This document shows, piece by piece, positions 16,006 to 23,713 of a stretch of DNA of 35,146 nucleotides. The translations under genes and the position numbers were made by a program. The DNA lies in assembly GCA_902774335.1 (NCBI GenBank), contig CACYHW010000020.1, positions 1-35,146 on the forward strand, written 5' to 3'. The DNA comes from an uncultured Bacteroidales bacterium (GTDB taxonomy: Bacteria; Bacteroidota; Bacteroidia; Bacteroidales; Bacteroidaceae). Under the pieces are notes generated by a model, which saw only the letters and a list, made by a program, of their open reading frames with translations, made no database searches and was not told the DNA's origin. Each line of letters starts with the position of its first letter. Within the stretch, counting starts at the first letter, position 1.

Positions 16006-17562
16006 ATGGATAACAGCAAACTTCAGAAGCTGGTTGACAAGCGCGCCCAGGCAATGGCCGGAGGCGGCGAGGCCGCTATTGAGAAGCATCATGCAAAAGG
16101 TAGCTTCACTGCCCGCGAGCGTATTAACATGCTTCTTGACGAGGGATCATTTGAGGAGGTCGATATGTTCCTGACCCACCGTTGCACTGACTTCGGTATG
16201 GAAAAGAAGGTATTCCTGGGTGACGGCGTAGCCGTTGGTTCAGGTACCATCGACGGACGACTCGTATTTGTATTCGCACAGGACGCCACAGTGATTGGCG
16301 GTTCACTGTCAGAGACCATGTCACAGAAAATATGCAAGGTAATGGATCTTGCCATGAAGATGGGTGCTCCCGTAATCGGTATGAACGATTCAGGCGGCGC
16401 ACGTATTCAGGAGGGTGCATGCGCGCTGGCCGGCTACGGCGAGATTTTTGAGCGCAACATCCTGGCATCGGGCGTAATACCCCAGATCTCAATCATATTC
16501 GGCCCCTGCGCCGGCGGTGCTGTGTACAGCCCTGCACTGACTGACTTCATCATGATGACCGAGCAGAACTCATATATGTTCATCACCGGACCTAAGGTTG
16601 TTAAGAGCGTTACCGGCGAGGACGTTACTGTTGAGCAGCTGGGCGGTGCACGCGTTCACGCCACCAAGTCAGGTGTGACACACTTTGTTGCCGCTACCGA
16701 GGAGGAGGCTGTTCAGGAGGTTCGCCGTCTGATAAGCTTCATCCCGCAGAACAACATGGAAGAGGCTCCCGTAAAGGAGACCAAGGACGATCCCGCACGT
16801 CTGGAGGAGGCCCTGAACTCTATGGTGCCCGATGATCCCAACAAACCTTATGATATGAAGAACATCATCTACTCTATCGTGGATGACGGTGACTTCATGG
16901 AGGTTCAGAAGGATTTCGCAAAGAACGTGATTTGCGGTTTTGCACGTTTCAACGGCCGCTCGACAGGTATCATCGCCAATCAGCCCAACTGGCTGGCAGG
17001 TGTGCTTGACTGCGACGCTTCACGTAAGGCTGCCCGCTTTGTACGTTTCTGCGACGCTTTCAACATCCAGATCCTCACTCTGGTTGATGTTCCCGGATTC
17101 CTGTGCGGCACAGGTCAGGAGTATGCCGGTATCATTGATCACGGCGCTAAGCTGATGTTCGCTTACGGTGAGGCTACCGTTCCTAAGGTAACCGTTACAG
17201 TACGTAAGTCTTACGGCGGTTCACACATCGTAATGAGCTGCAAGCAGCTGCGCGGCGACTTCAACTACGCTTGGCCTAACGCCGAGATAGCAGTTATGGG
17301 TGCCAGCGGTGCCGTAGGCGTACTGGAGGCTAAGGCTCTCAAGGCTATCGAGGATCCCGAGGAGAAGAAGAAATTCATTGCCGAGAAGGAGGCAGCCTAC
17401 AAGGACAAGTTCGCTTCGCCCTACCAGGCAGCCAACCGCGGTTATATTGACGATGTAATTGAGCCCAGGTTCACTCGTGCACGCGTGATCCGCGCATTCG
17501 AGATGCTGCAGACCAAGCGTCTGACCAACCCGCTCAAGAAGCACAGCAACATTCCACTCTAA
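16006..17562 (+). CDS. mmdA: methylmalonyl-CoA decarboxylase alpha subunit (carboxyltransferase)
   Basis: A 518-aa acyl-CoA carboxyltransferase of the crotonase-like double-domain type. The N-terminal half has FTARERINMLLD, DATVIGGSLSE and MNDSGGARIQEG, with the oxyanion-hole FGPCAGGAVYSPAL. The C-terminal half has GIIANQPNW, LVDVPGFLCGTGQEY and VTVTVRKSYGGSHIVM. It transfers the carboxyl of (S)-methylmalonyl-CoA to biotin on the carrier protein. The same fold serves propionyl-CoA carboxylase, but the operon has sodium-pump subunits and no biotin carboxylase, so decarboxylation is the expected direction. Cytoplasmic, and complete in length. Confidence 0.95.
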   Translation: MDNSKLQKLVDKRAQAMAGGGEAAIEKHHAKGSFTARERINMLLDEGSFEEVDMFLTHRCTDFGMEKKVFLGDGVAVGSGTIDGRLVFVFAQDATVIGGSLSETMSQKICKVMDLAMKMGAPVIGMNDSGGARIQEGACALAGYGEIFERNILASGVIPQISIIFGPCAGGAVYSPALTDFIMMTEQNSYMFITGPKVVKSVTGEDVTVEQLGGARVHATKSGVTHFVAATEEEAVQEVRRLISFIPQNNMEEAPVKETKDDPARLEEALNSMVPDDPNKPYDMKNIIYSIVDDGDFMEVQKDFAKNVICGFARFNGRSTGIIANQPNWLAGVLDCDASRKAARFVRFCDAFNIQILTLVDVPGFLCGTGQEYAGIIDHGAKLMFAYGEATVPKVTVTVRKSYGGSHIVMSCKQLRGDFNYAWPNAEIAVMGASGAVGVLEAKALKAIEDPEEKKKFIAEKEAAYKDKFASPYQAANRGYIDDVIEPRFTRARVIRAFEMLQTKRLTNPLKKHSNIPL

Positions 17563-17574
17563 AAACCGGATTAT

Positions 17575-17928
17575 ATGATTTTAGCAGTAAACTGGTCACA
17601 TGTGTGGATGGTGACAGGACTGGGTTTCATGATGGTCATCACTCTGCTGGTGGTGCTGATCTTCATCCTGAAGCTGCTGGGTGCAGCTATCAGCGGTGCA
17701 GTGAAGGCTCCCAAGGCAAGTGCGCCCAAGGCCTCAGCTCCCGCCGCCACAGTGGCTGCCGCACCGGCTTCAAACGGGGCCGATGATGATCTGGCAGCCA
17801 TAGCAATGGCACTGCATCTGTACTTCAACGGAGTACATGACGTGGAGCCTACCGAGATTCATATCAAGAGAGTAGAGCGTTCAGGTTGGAACTCCAAGCT
17901 CTACGGAATGAACAACTTGCATCGTTAA
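17575..17928 (+). CDS. mmdD: OadG-type small membrane subunit of the decarboxylase
   Basis: A 117-aa protein with one N-terminal transmembrane helix (about 11-38, VWMVTGLGFMMVITLLVVLI), an Ala/Pro/Lys-rich linker (about 42-66) and a C-terminal part containing LAAIAMALHLY and a final basic region. This is the layout of OadG/gamma or MmdD/delta subunits, which hold the carboxyltransferase and beta subunit together. It starts 12 nt after mmdA. Subunit naming differs between systems, so the symbol is by analogy. Confidence 0.85.
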   Translation: MILAVNWSHVWMVTGLGFMMVITLLVVLIFILKLLGAAISGAVKAPKASAPKASAPAATVAAAPASNGADDDLAAIAMALHLYFNGVHDVEPTEIHIKRVERSGWNSKLYGMNNLHR

Positions 17929-17940
17929 TTACAACACACA

Positions 17941-18672
17941 ATGAAAGAATTCAAATTCACAATAGACGGCAAGCAGTACAACGCTGCTGTCAATGAACTT
18001 GAGGATAACTTTGCCGAGGTAACCATCAACGGCAAGACCTACAAGGTAGAGTTAGAGAAGGAGGAGGCCCCTACTGCAGCTGCAGTACGCCGCCCCGCCG
18101 CTGCCGCATCGGCCGCAGCTGTTCCCGCCGGCGTGATGACCGTAAAGTCACCGCTGCCCGGATCAATCGTAAAGGTTCTGGTAAAGGCCGGTCAGGCTGT
18201 AAAGAAGGGCGATGTGCTCCTGACTATGGAGTCCATGAAGATGGAGAACAACGTTACCGCCGAGGCCGACGGTACCGTGAAGGCTATCTACGTAGAGCCC
18301 GGCAAGACCGTGATGCAGGACGACAAGCTGCTTGACCTGGAGACCGCAGCCGCTGCTGCCGCTCCCGCTGCCGAGCCCGCTCCCGCCGCTGCACCCGCAC
18401 CTAAGGCCGCTCCCGCCCCCAAGGCTGCTGCTCCTAAGGCTGCCGCCGCTCCCGCCGACGGTTACAAGGTTACAAGCCCCCTGCCCGGCTCCATAATCAA
18501 GGTTATGGTTTCCGAGGGTCAGGATGTAAAGAAGGGCGACACTCTGCTCACCCTTGAGAGTATGAAGATGGAGAACGCCGTTATGGCCGACCGCGACGGT
18601 AAGGTTGCAAAGATTGCCGTAACCGCAGGTCAGACCGTGATGCAGGACGATCTGCTCGTGGTTCTGGGATAA
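17941..18672 (+). CDS. mmdC: biotin carboxyl carrier subunit with two biotinyl domains
   Basis: A 243-aa protein. Residues 1-45 form a small N-terminal domain (MKEFKFTIDGKQYNAAV). After an Ala-rich linker come two complete biotinyl-lipoyl domains: 66-134 with ESMKMEN (biotinyl Lys100), and 175-243 with ESMKMEN (Lys209). They are joined by an Ala/Pro/Lys linker (135-174). Both keep PLPGSI and VMQDD at equivalent places. The usual carrier of these decarboxylases has one such domain and is around 130-145 aa, so this is a tandem duplication with both attachment sites intact. It shuttles carboxybiotin from MmdA to the membrane beta subunit. The gene lies 12 nt after mmdD. Confidence 0.92.
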   Translation: MKEFKFTIDGKQYNAAVNELEDNFAEVTINGKTYKVELEKEEAPTAAAVRRPAAAASAAAVPAGVMTVKSPLPGSIVKVLVKAGQAVKKGDVLLTMESMKMENNVTAEADGTVKAIYVEPGKTVMQDDKLLDLETAAAAAAPAAEPAPAAAPAPKAAPAPKAAAPKAAAAPADGYKVTSPLPGSIIKVMVSEGQDVKKGDTLLTLESMKMENAVMADRDGKVAKIAVTAGQTVMQDDLLVVLG

Positions 18673-18703
18673 CAATCGTTTCTAAACTGAAAAGTACAAG
18701 AAA

Positions 18704-19882
18704 ATGGGCGATATTCTGGAATTCTTTGAACAGATGGGCTTCATGAACATAACCTGGCAGCAGGGTCTGATGCTTTTGATCAGTTTCTTCCTGCTCTACC
18801 TGGCTATCAAGAAGCAATACGAGCCGCTCCTGCTGCTCCCCATCGCATTCGGTATGCTGCTTACAAACCTGCCCGGTGCCGGTATGTACCACTCCGAGCT
18901 GTGGTCAGCATTCCTTGACGCTAACAGCCCCGCCTATCACAGCTATGGTACTATCATGCGTGAGGGTGGTCTGCTGGACATTCTTTATATAGGTGTAAAA
19001 GCCGGCGTATATCCCTGCCTTATCTTTATGGGTGTGGGTGCTATGACCGACTTCGGACCTCTGATTGCAAACCCCAAGAGCTTGCTCCTGGGTGCTGCCG
19101 CTCAGCTGGGTATCTTCCTGACATTCCTTGCTGCCAACGCCATGGGCTTCACTGAGGCCGAGGCCGGCTCAATAGGTATCATAGGTGGTGCCGATGGTCC
19201 TACATCGATCTTCCTGACATCAAAGCTGGCTCCCCAGCTGCTTGGTCCTATCGCTATCGCCGCCTACTCATATATGGCTCTCGTTCCGGTTATCCAGCCG
19301 CCTATCATGCGTGCCCTGACAACCAAGAAGGAGCGTGCCATCAAGATGAGTCAGCTGCGTCCGGTAAGCAAGACCGAGAAGATTATCTTCCCGATTGCAA
19401 TCACCACCATCGTGGCTCTTATCCTGCCCGATGCAGCTCCTCTTATCGGTTGCCTCATGCTGGGTAACCTGGCTAAGGAGTGCGGTGTTGTGGACCGTCT
19501 GAGCAAGACCATGCAGAACGAGCTGATGAACATTGTGGTTATATTCCTGGGTCTCACCGTTGGCGCAACCGCTACCGCTGAGTCTTTCCTGAACATACGT
19601 ACTATCATGATCATGTCAATGGGTATCGTTGCCTTTGGCTGCGGTACTGCAGGCGGTATCCTGCTGGCTAAGCTCATGAATGTGTTCTCAAAGGAGAAGA
19701 TCAACCCGCTCATTGGCTCTGCCGGCGTATCGGCCGTTCCTATGGCTGCACGCGTATCTCAGCAGGTTGGCCAGGAGGAGAACCCCAGCAACTTCCTGCT
19801 CATGCATGCTATGGGCCCGAACGTTGCAGGCGTTATCGGCTCCGCAGTAGCAGCTGGAATTCTCCTCACAATGCTCGGATAA
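18704..19882 (+). CDS. mmdB: sodium-translocating decarboxylase beta subunit
   Basis: A 392-aa polytopic inner-membrane protein of the OadB/MmdB family, with many hydrophobic helices. It has the hallmark [20 protein letters not shown], whose Asp lies in the ion pathway, and the late [13 protein letters not shown] and [12 protein letters not shown] motifs. It decarboxylates carboxybiotin and exports sodium, so the operon conserves energy in making propionyl-CoA. It is the last gene, followed by the heptad-bracketed terminator element at 19886-20020. Confidence 0.95.
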   Translation: MGDILEFFEQMGFMNITWQQGLMLLISFFLLYLAIKKQYEPLLLLPIAFGMLLTNLPGAGMYHSELWSAFLDANSPAYHSYGTIMREGGLLDILYIGVKAGVYPCLIFMGVGAMTDFGPLIANPKSLLLGAAAQLGIFLTFLAANAMGFTEAEAGSIGIIGGADGPTSIFLTSKLAPQLLGPIAIAAYSYMALVPVIQPPIMRALTTKKERAIKMSQLRPVSKTEKIIFPIAITTIVALILPDAAPLIGCLMLGNLAKECGVVDRLSKTMQNELMNIVVIFLGLTVGATATAESFLNIRTIMIMSMGIVAFGCGTAGGILLAKLMNVFSKEKINPLIGSAGVSAVPMAARVSQQVGQEENPSNFLLMHAMGPNVAGVIGSAVAAGILLTMLG

Positions 19883-19885
19883 TTC

Positions 19886-20020
19886 CAATTGAAAATTGAG
19901 AATTGAAAATTGAAAATGATAAAAAGGGTTCGGAAAAATTTCCGAACCCTTTTTAATGTCGCGGGCTTTACGCAGGTTCTGCGTATTAATTCTCAATTCT
20001 CAATTCTCAATTTTCAATTT
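19886..20020. repeat. heptad-bracketed hairpin element, copy 1
   Basis: The left flank is AATTGAA/AATTGAG heptads (19886-19920) and the right flank is the complementary AATTCTC/AATTTTC heptads (19988-20020). Between them lie a terminator hairpin and the string ATGTCGCGGGCTTT followed by ACGCAGGTTCTGCG (to 19983), which contains a small CGCAG/CTGCG dyad. The whole element is an interrupted inverted repeat that fills the gap between convergent mmdB and panD. It runs into panD's stop codon. The second copy is at 23577-23713. Confidence 0.85.
19921..19954. terminator. bidirectional intrinsic terminator (mmdB / panD)
   Basis: A 16-bp stem, AAAAAGGGTTCGGAAA (19921-19936) and TTTCCGAACCCTTTTT (19939-19954), with a 2-nt spacer. 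A and T tracts at the ends make it work on both strands. Confidence 0.9.
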
Positions 20021-20345
20021 AAGGAATTACCACCGTAGGTTTGAAAGTCTTAGCCTCCTCCGGAGTAACCTGAGCATAGGCGATAATAATAACCGTATCA
20101 CCAATAGATACCAAACGGGCAGCAGCGCCATTAAGGCAGATGCACTTGGAGCCGCGCTCGCCGCGGATAACATAAGTCACCAGGCGGGCACCGTTGGTGA
20201 CATCGACCACATGAACCTGCTCGCCGTCAATGATGCCAGCTGCATCCATCCAGTTGCCGTCAATAGTTATGCTGCCAATGTAATTTATATTGGCATCGGT
20301 CACCTTAACGCGGTGAAGTTTGGATTTGAGTACAGTCAGTAACAT
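20019..20345 (-). CDS. panD: aspartate 1-decarboxylase proenzyme
   Basis: A 108-aa pyruvoyl enzyme making beta-alanine from aspartate for pantothenate. The self-cleavage site is Gly24-Ser25 within NYIGSITID; Ser25 becomes the pyruvoyl group. Other family marks are LKSKLHR near the start (Lys9), NGAAARL (about 73-79) and [10 protein letters not shown] (82-91). It is somewhat shorter than many PanD proteins, with the shortening at the C-terminus after the core. The start overlaps the panC stop as TAATG, so the two are translationally coupled. The TAA stop abuts the heptad repeat element. Confidence 0.95.
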   Translation of the reverse strand: MLLTVLKSKLHRVKVTDANINYIGSITIDGNWMDAAGIIDGEQVHVVDVTNGARLVTYVIRGERGSKCICLNGAAARLVSIGDTVIIIAYAQVTPEEAKTFKPTVVIP

Positions 20346-21193
20346 TACTCCTTGTATTTTATGTTGTCAATAAGGCGCACCTTGCCGCAGTGAACGGTAA
20401 CGCAGCCTACTATGTAGTCCGATGCGTCCCAGTTGTCTACGGGCTGAAGTGTGCGGCCGTCAACGATCTCGTAGTACTCCACCTCGAGTCCCTGATGTGA
20501 GTTGATGGTGTCAATCACATACTGGCGGGTTGATGTAAGAGTATGATGACGTGCAAAATAGCGGCTCTCAAAGAGAGTTCGTGATATGTTGGCGGCAAGC
20601 TTGCGCTCGGCCTTAGTCAGGAGCATATTGCGTGAGCTCAGAGCCATTCCGTCCTCCTCACGTACTATGGGGCAGCCTACGATCTCTAGCTTGAGACCAA
20701 GCTGACGAACCATCTCGCGGATGATGGCCAGCTGCTGAAAGTCCTTCTCGCCAAAATAGGCGCGGTCGGGCTCGACGGCGTAGAAAAGTTTGCTTACAAT
20801 CTGAGCCACTCCGTTAAAGTGTCCGGGGCGGTTGGGGCCCTCCATCACCTTATCCAAAGGTGTGAAATCGAACGTGCGGGTATCGGGCTCGGGGTACATC
20901 TCCTCCACGCTGGGGGCAAAGACATACTGTGCGCCAACCTTCTCCAGAAGCTGGCAATCGGCCTCCATGGTACGGGGGTAATTGTTAAGGTCGTTCTTGT
21001 CGTTGAACTGTGTGGGATTTACAAAATCGCTCACTACAGTGACATCATTCTCGGCCACCGAACGGCGAACCAGTGATGCGTGGCCCTCATGCAGGGCACC
21101 CATGGTGGGCACCAGACCTATGGACTTGCCGGCCTCACGGCAAGATTTGAGGGCTTCTTTTAATTCCTTTACTGTGGTTATTACCGTAATCAT
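20345..21193 (-). CDS. panC: pantothenate synthetase (pantoate-beta-alanine ligase)
   Basis: 282 aa from ATG 21193. A longer frame reaches 21226, but those 11 extra residues overlap the promoter and do not fit the family. Motifs: [14 protein letters not shown] (the HIGH-like ATP site), [11 protein letters not shown], the pantoate-binding [35 protein letters not shown] and MALSSRN. It condenses pantoate and ATP with beta-alanine, the product of the adjacent panD. The resulting CoA serves, among others, the acyl-CoA pathway upstream. Confidence 0.95.
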   Translation of the reverse strand: MITVITTVKELKEALKSCREAGKSIGLVPTMGALHEGHASLVRRSVAENDVTVVSDFVNPTQFNDKNDLNNYPRTMEADCQLLEKVGAQYVFAPSVEEMYPEPDTRTFDFTPLDKVMEGPNRPGHFNGVAQIVSKLFYAVEPDRAYFGEKDFQQLAIIREMVRQLGLKLEIVGCPIVREEDGMALSSRNMLLTKAERKLAANISRTLFESRYFARHHTLTSTRQYVIDTINSHQGLEVEYYEIVDGRTLQPVDNWDASDYIVGCVTVHCGKVRLIDNIKYKE

Positions 21194-21213
21194 AATACAG
21201 TTGAAAAAGTCCG

Positions 21214-21245
21214 CAAAATAAGTCAATATTTGTGGGATATCAAAA
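21214..21245 (-). promoter_or_regulatory. promoter of panC-panD
   Basis: Minus-strand TTTTG (21245-21241), 19 nt, then TTATTTTG (21221-21214), close to TAnnTTTG. It lies about 21 nt before the ATG at 21193. Confidence 0.5.
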
Positions 21246-21286
21246 GTTTAGGCCGATCTGCTTGCCAAATTCAGCATTTTTTTTTA

Positions 21287-21294
21287 TATCTTCG
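21287..21294 (+). promoter_or_regulatory. candidate -7 box of the GT5-like gene
   Basis: TATCTTCG, a one-base variant of the -7 box, with a TTG at 21262-21264 on the long side of normal spacing. It supports ATG 21319 rather than the in-frame start at 21232. Confidence 0.45.
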
Positions 21295-21318
21295 CATAAT
21301 GTTTTGAAACTACACTCT

Positions 21319-22122
21319 ATGAGCGAAAAGAAAATCCTTATCATTGCTGATCAGATTTCACCCTTCGTGGGACAGTCTACAATGGCGGATTACTGCAGGC
21401 AGCTGCCTCAGAGCATCCAGGAACTTGGCAACGATATCCGTACCTTCATGCCCAAGTGGGGCAACATCAACGAACGTCGCAACCAGCTGCATGAGGTTAT
21501 ACGTCTGTCGGGAATGAACCTGATCATTGATGATACCGATCATCCGCTTATAATCAAGGTTGCTTCACTGCAGTCTGCACGCATCCAGGTTTACTTTATA
21601 GACAACGAGGACTTTTTCCAGAACCGTCTACAGGTGACCGATAAGGAGGGCGTGGAGTACGAGGACAACGACGAGCGCACCATCTTCTTTGCACGCGGCG
21701 TGCTGGAGACAGTCAAGAAGCTGCGCTGGAACCCCGATATCATCCACTGTCACGGATGGCTGTCGGCCCTGATTCCGCTCTACGTCAAGACTGCATACAA
21801 GGAGGAGCCCGCCTTCCGCGACTCAAAGGTGATCTACTCGCTCTACGACCAGGCTTTCAAGAACAACTTCCACGACAAATACCCCGAAATCATACCTACC
21901 AAGGATATGACTCCCGGCGACATAGGCACTTTCCAGACGCCTATCGACTATAATGCTGTCATGAAGAAGGCTATCGAGTTCTCGGACGGCGTTATCTGCA
22001 ACTCAGCATCGGTGGATGCATGCCTGCCCGCTTATGCAAAGGAACTGGGCAAACCGGTTCTGGAGGGCGACGCCACCACTATGGGTGCCGATGTCATAAA
22101 TGACTTCTACAACAAATTCTGA
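21319..22122 (+). CDS. glycogen/starch synthase N-terminal domain protein (GT5-like, short)
   Basis: 267 aa from ATG 21319. It corresponds to the N-terminal Rossmann half of GT5 glycogen synthases: KKILIIADQISPFVGQSTMADYCRQLPQ at the start, FMPKWG, DNEDFFQNR, then PDIIHCHGWLSALIPLYVKT and ICNSASVD. The C-terminal nucleotide-sugar-binding half of a normal synthase (about 470 aa) is absent, and the frame closes cleanly just before the next gene, so this is a short family rather than a broken gene. I recall similar short proteins annotated as glycogen synthase across Bacteroidales. Catalysis on its own is doubtful; the full GT4 enzyme at 25043 may be the working synthase. It lies 12 nt before the DUF4270 gene. 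Confidence 0.82.
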   Translation: MSEKKILIIADQISPFVGQSTMADYCRQLPQSIQELGNDIRTFMPKWGNINERRNQLHEVIRLSGMNLIIDDTDHPLIIKVASLQSARIQVYFIDNEDFFQNRLQVTDKEGVEYEDNDERTIFFARGVLETVKKLRWNPDIIHCHGWLSALIPLYVKTAYKEEPAFRDSKVIYSLYDQAFKNNFHDKYPEIIPTKDMTPGDIGTFQTPIDYNAVMKKAIEFSDGVICNSASVDACLPAYAKELGKPVLEGDATTMGADVINDFYNKF

Positions 22123-22134
22123 CTTTAATACGAT

Positions 22135-23574
22135 ATGAATCTCAAGACGACAGTTTGCAGTTTTCTTGCAGTTCTGTTTCTGATATCATGCGACAGTGAC
22201 ACTTCCGGACTGGGAGGTTCGCTCACCCCCGAGGGTGACGCAATCACGGTTACATCGGACTCCTGCTTTGCTACTTCACGCACCATCTTGTGCCCCGACT
22301 CCATTGAGATTTCGGGTACGGGCTCTATACTGGGTCATTTTACGGAGAACGGCAGCGGCACAACCATACATGCCGAATACATTACCCAGCTCAGCTGCAT
22401 GGAGGGTTTCACCATCCCGGATTCCGTGTACGGCATCGGCGAGCATCAGTTCCCGCAGCAGGTGATTGACCAGATTGGCGATCAGAAGCCTTTCTACGCC
22501 AACCTGCGTCTGTACTACACCAGTTTCTTTGGCGACTCGTCCAACACTATGACCATCGATGTGTTCCCGCTGGACAAGATGGTGGACGTAAAGCGCAGAT
22601 ACTATCAGGACACCGACCTCTCTGAATTTTATGATGCCGATGCCCAGCCGATGGCAAGCATTACCGTATCGGCCTGGAACCTTCAGAACGCCGACTCGCT
22701 TCGCGACAAGAGCACTTACTACCCCAACATAGTGATCCCCCTGCCCGACTCGCTGGCACGATTCATCCTGGAGTCTTACTACGATCCCGCCAGGAAGCAC
22801 TACTTTGACGGCTCCAAGGCGTTCATGGAGAATGTGCTGAAGGGTTTCTACGTGCGCTGCACTCACGGCGACGGCACTATGTTCTACATTGACCGCTCGG
22901 TGCTGCAGGTAAACCTCAAGACTGTGGCGTACGATGAGGACGAGGAGCCCTATCTGGAGTCTCTGATGGCCGAATTCCCCGGTAACTCGGAGGTGCTGCA
23001 GATCAACACCATAAAGTGGGACGGACTGGATACCCAGATGGCCGATAACGGCTGCACCTGGATCAGGAGCCCCTACGGTCTTCTGACCGAGATTGAGCTG
23101 CCTATTGACAGCATGCGCGACGAGGTGCGTGTGCTCAACTCGGCACAGCTGCTGCTTTCATCGGCCGTAACGGATTCATACAGGTTCAAGCCCTCGCAGC
23201 CCAGCTACCTGCTGCTTATACGCAAGGACAAGTTGCGCTCGTTCTTTAGGAGAAACAGCCTGCCGGACGCCGTTGAGTCGTTCGTGAGCGGTTACTCTAC
23301 CAAGTTCGGTACTTACACCTACTCAAATATTGCGTCGCTTGTGGAGACTATCTACTCCGAGCGCGCCGACTGGAAGAAACAGAACGGCGGCGACAACGAC
23401 GCTTTCCAGGCTGCCAACCCCAACTGGAACAAGGTGGTTCTGGTTCCGGTCAGCCCGGTTATGGATACACGCCGCACTATCATCAGCTATAACCTGGATC
23501 TTAGGATGCATCAGGTTAAGCTTATTGGTGGCAGCACTCCCATCAAGATCAAGACCATAAGAACAAAGTTCTAG
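22135..23574 (+). CDS. DUF4270 lipoprotein
   Basis: A 479-aa lipoprotein: signal sequence ending LISC (lipidated Cys19), followed by a Gly/Ser-rich start (DTSGLGGSLTPEG). The body matches DUF4270 as I know it: SGTGSILGHFTENGSGTTIHAEYITQL at about 60-86, the FYANLRLYYTSFFGDSSNTMTIDVFPLD region, and a C-terminal NLDLRMHQVKLIGG. The function of the family is unknown; it is Bacteroidota-specific and often sits beside the short GT5 gene, as here. Surface or periplasmic location. Its TAG stop is followed directly by heptad element copy 2. Confidence 0.85.
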   Translation: MNLKTTVCSFLAVLFLISCDSDTSGLGGSLTPEGDAITVTSDSCFATSRTILCPDSIEISGTGSILGHFTENGSGTTIHAEYITQLSCMEGFTIPDSVYGIGEHQFPQQVIDQIGDQKPFYANLRLYYTSFFGDSSNTMTIDVFPLDKMVDVKRRYYQDTDLSEFYDADAQPMASITVSAWNLQNADSLRDKSTYYPNIVIPLPDSLARFILESYYDPARKHYFDGSKAFMENVLKGFYVRCTHGDGTMFYIDRSVLQVNLKTVAYDEDEEPYLESLMAEFPGNSEVLQINTIKWDGLDTQMADNGCTWIRSPYGLLTEIELPIDSMRDEVRVLNSAQLLLSSAVTDSYRFKPSQPSYLLLIRKDKLRSFFRRNSLPDAVESFVSGYSTKFGTYTYSNIASLVETIYSERADWKKQNGGDNDAFQAANPNWNKVVLVPVSPVMDTRRTIISYNLDLRMHQVKLIGGSTPIKIKTIRTKF

Positions 23575-23576
23575 TA

Positions 23577-23713
23577 AATTGAGAATTGAAAATTGAGAAT
23601 TGAGAATTAAAAAAAGCGTTCGGTTTTTCCGAACGCTTTTTTATGTCGCGGGCTTACGCAGGTTCTGCGACTCAATTCTCAATTCTCAATTTTCAATTCT
23701 CAATTCTCAATTC
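23577..23713. repeat. heptad-bracketed hairpin element, copy 2
   Basis: Same layout as 19886-20020: AATTGAG/AATTGAA heptads on the left (23577-23608), a terminator hairpin, then ATGTCGCGGGCTT and ACGCAGGTTCTGCG (23643-23669), then inverted AATTCTC heptads on the right (about 23673-23713). It lies between convergent genes again. The last heptad supplies the TGA stop of the GH57 gene (23709-23707). Confidence 0.85.
23611..23641. terminator. bidirectional intrinsic terminator (DUF4270 / GH57)
   Basis: Stem AAAAAGCGTTCGG (23611-23623) and CCGAACGCTTTTT (23629-23641), loop TTTTT, with extra A and T on the flanks. Compared with the stem at 19921-19954, GGG/CCC is replaced by GCG/CGC, a compensatory pair. 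Confidence 0.88.
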
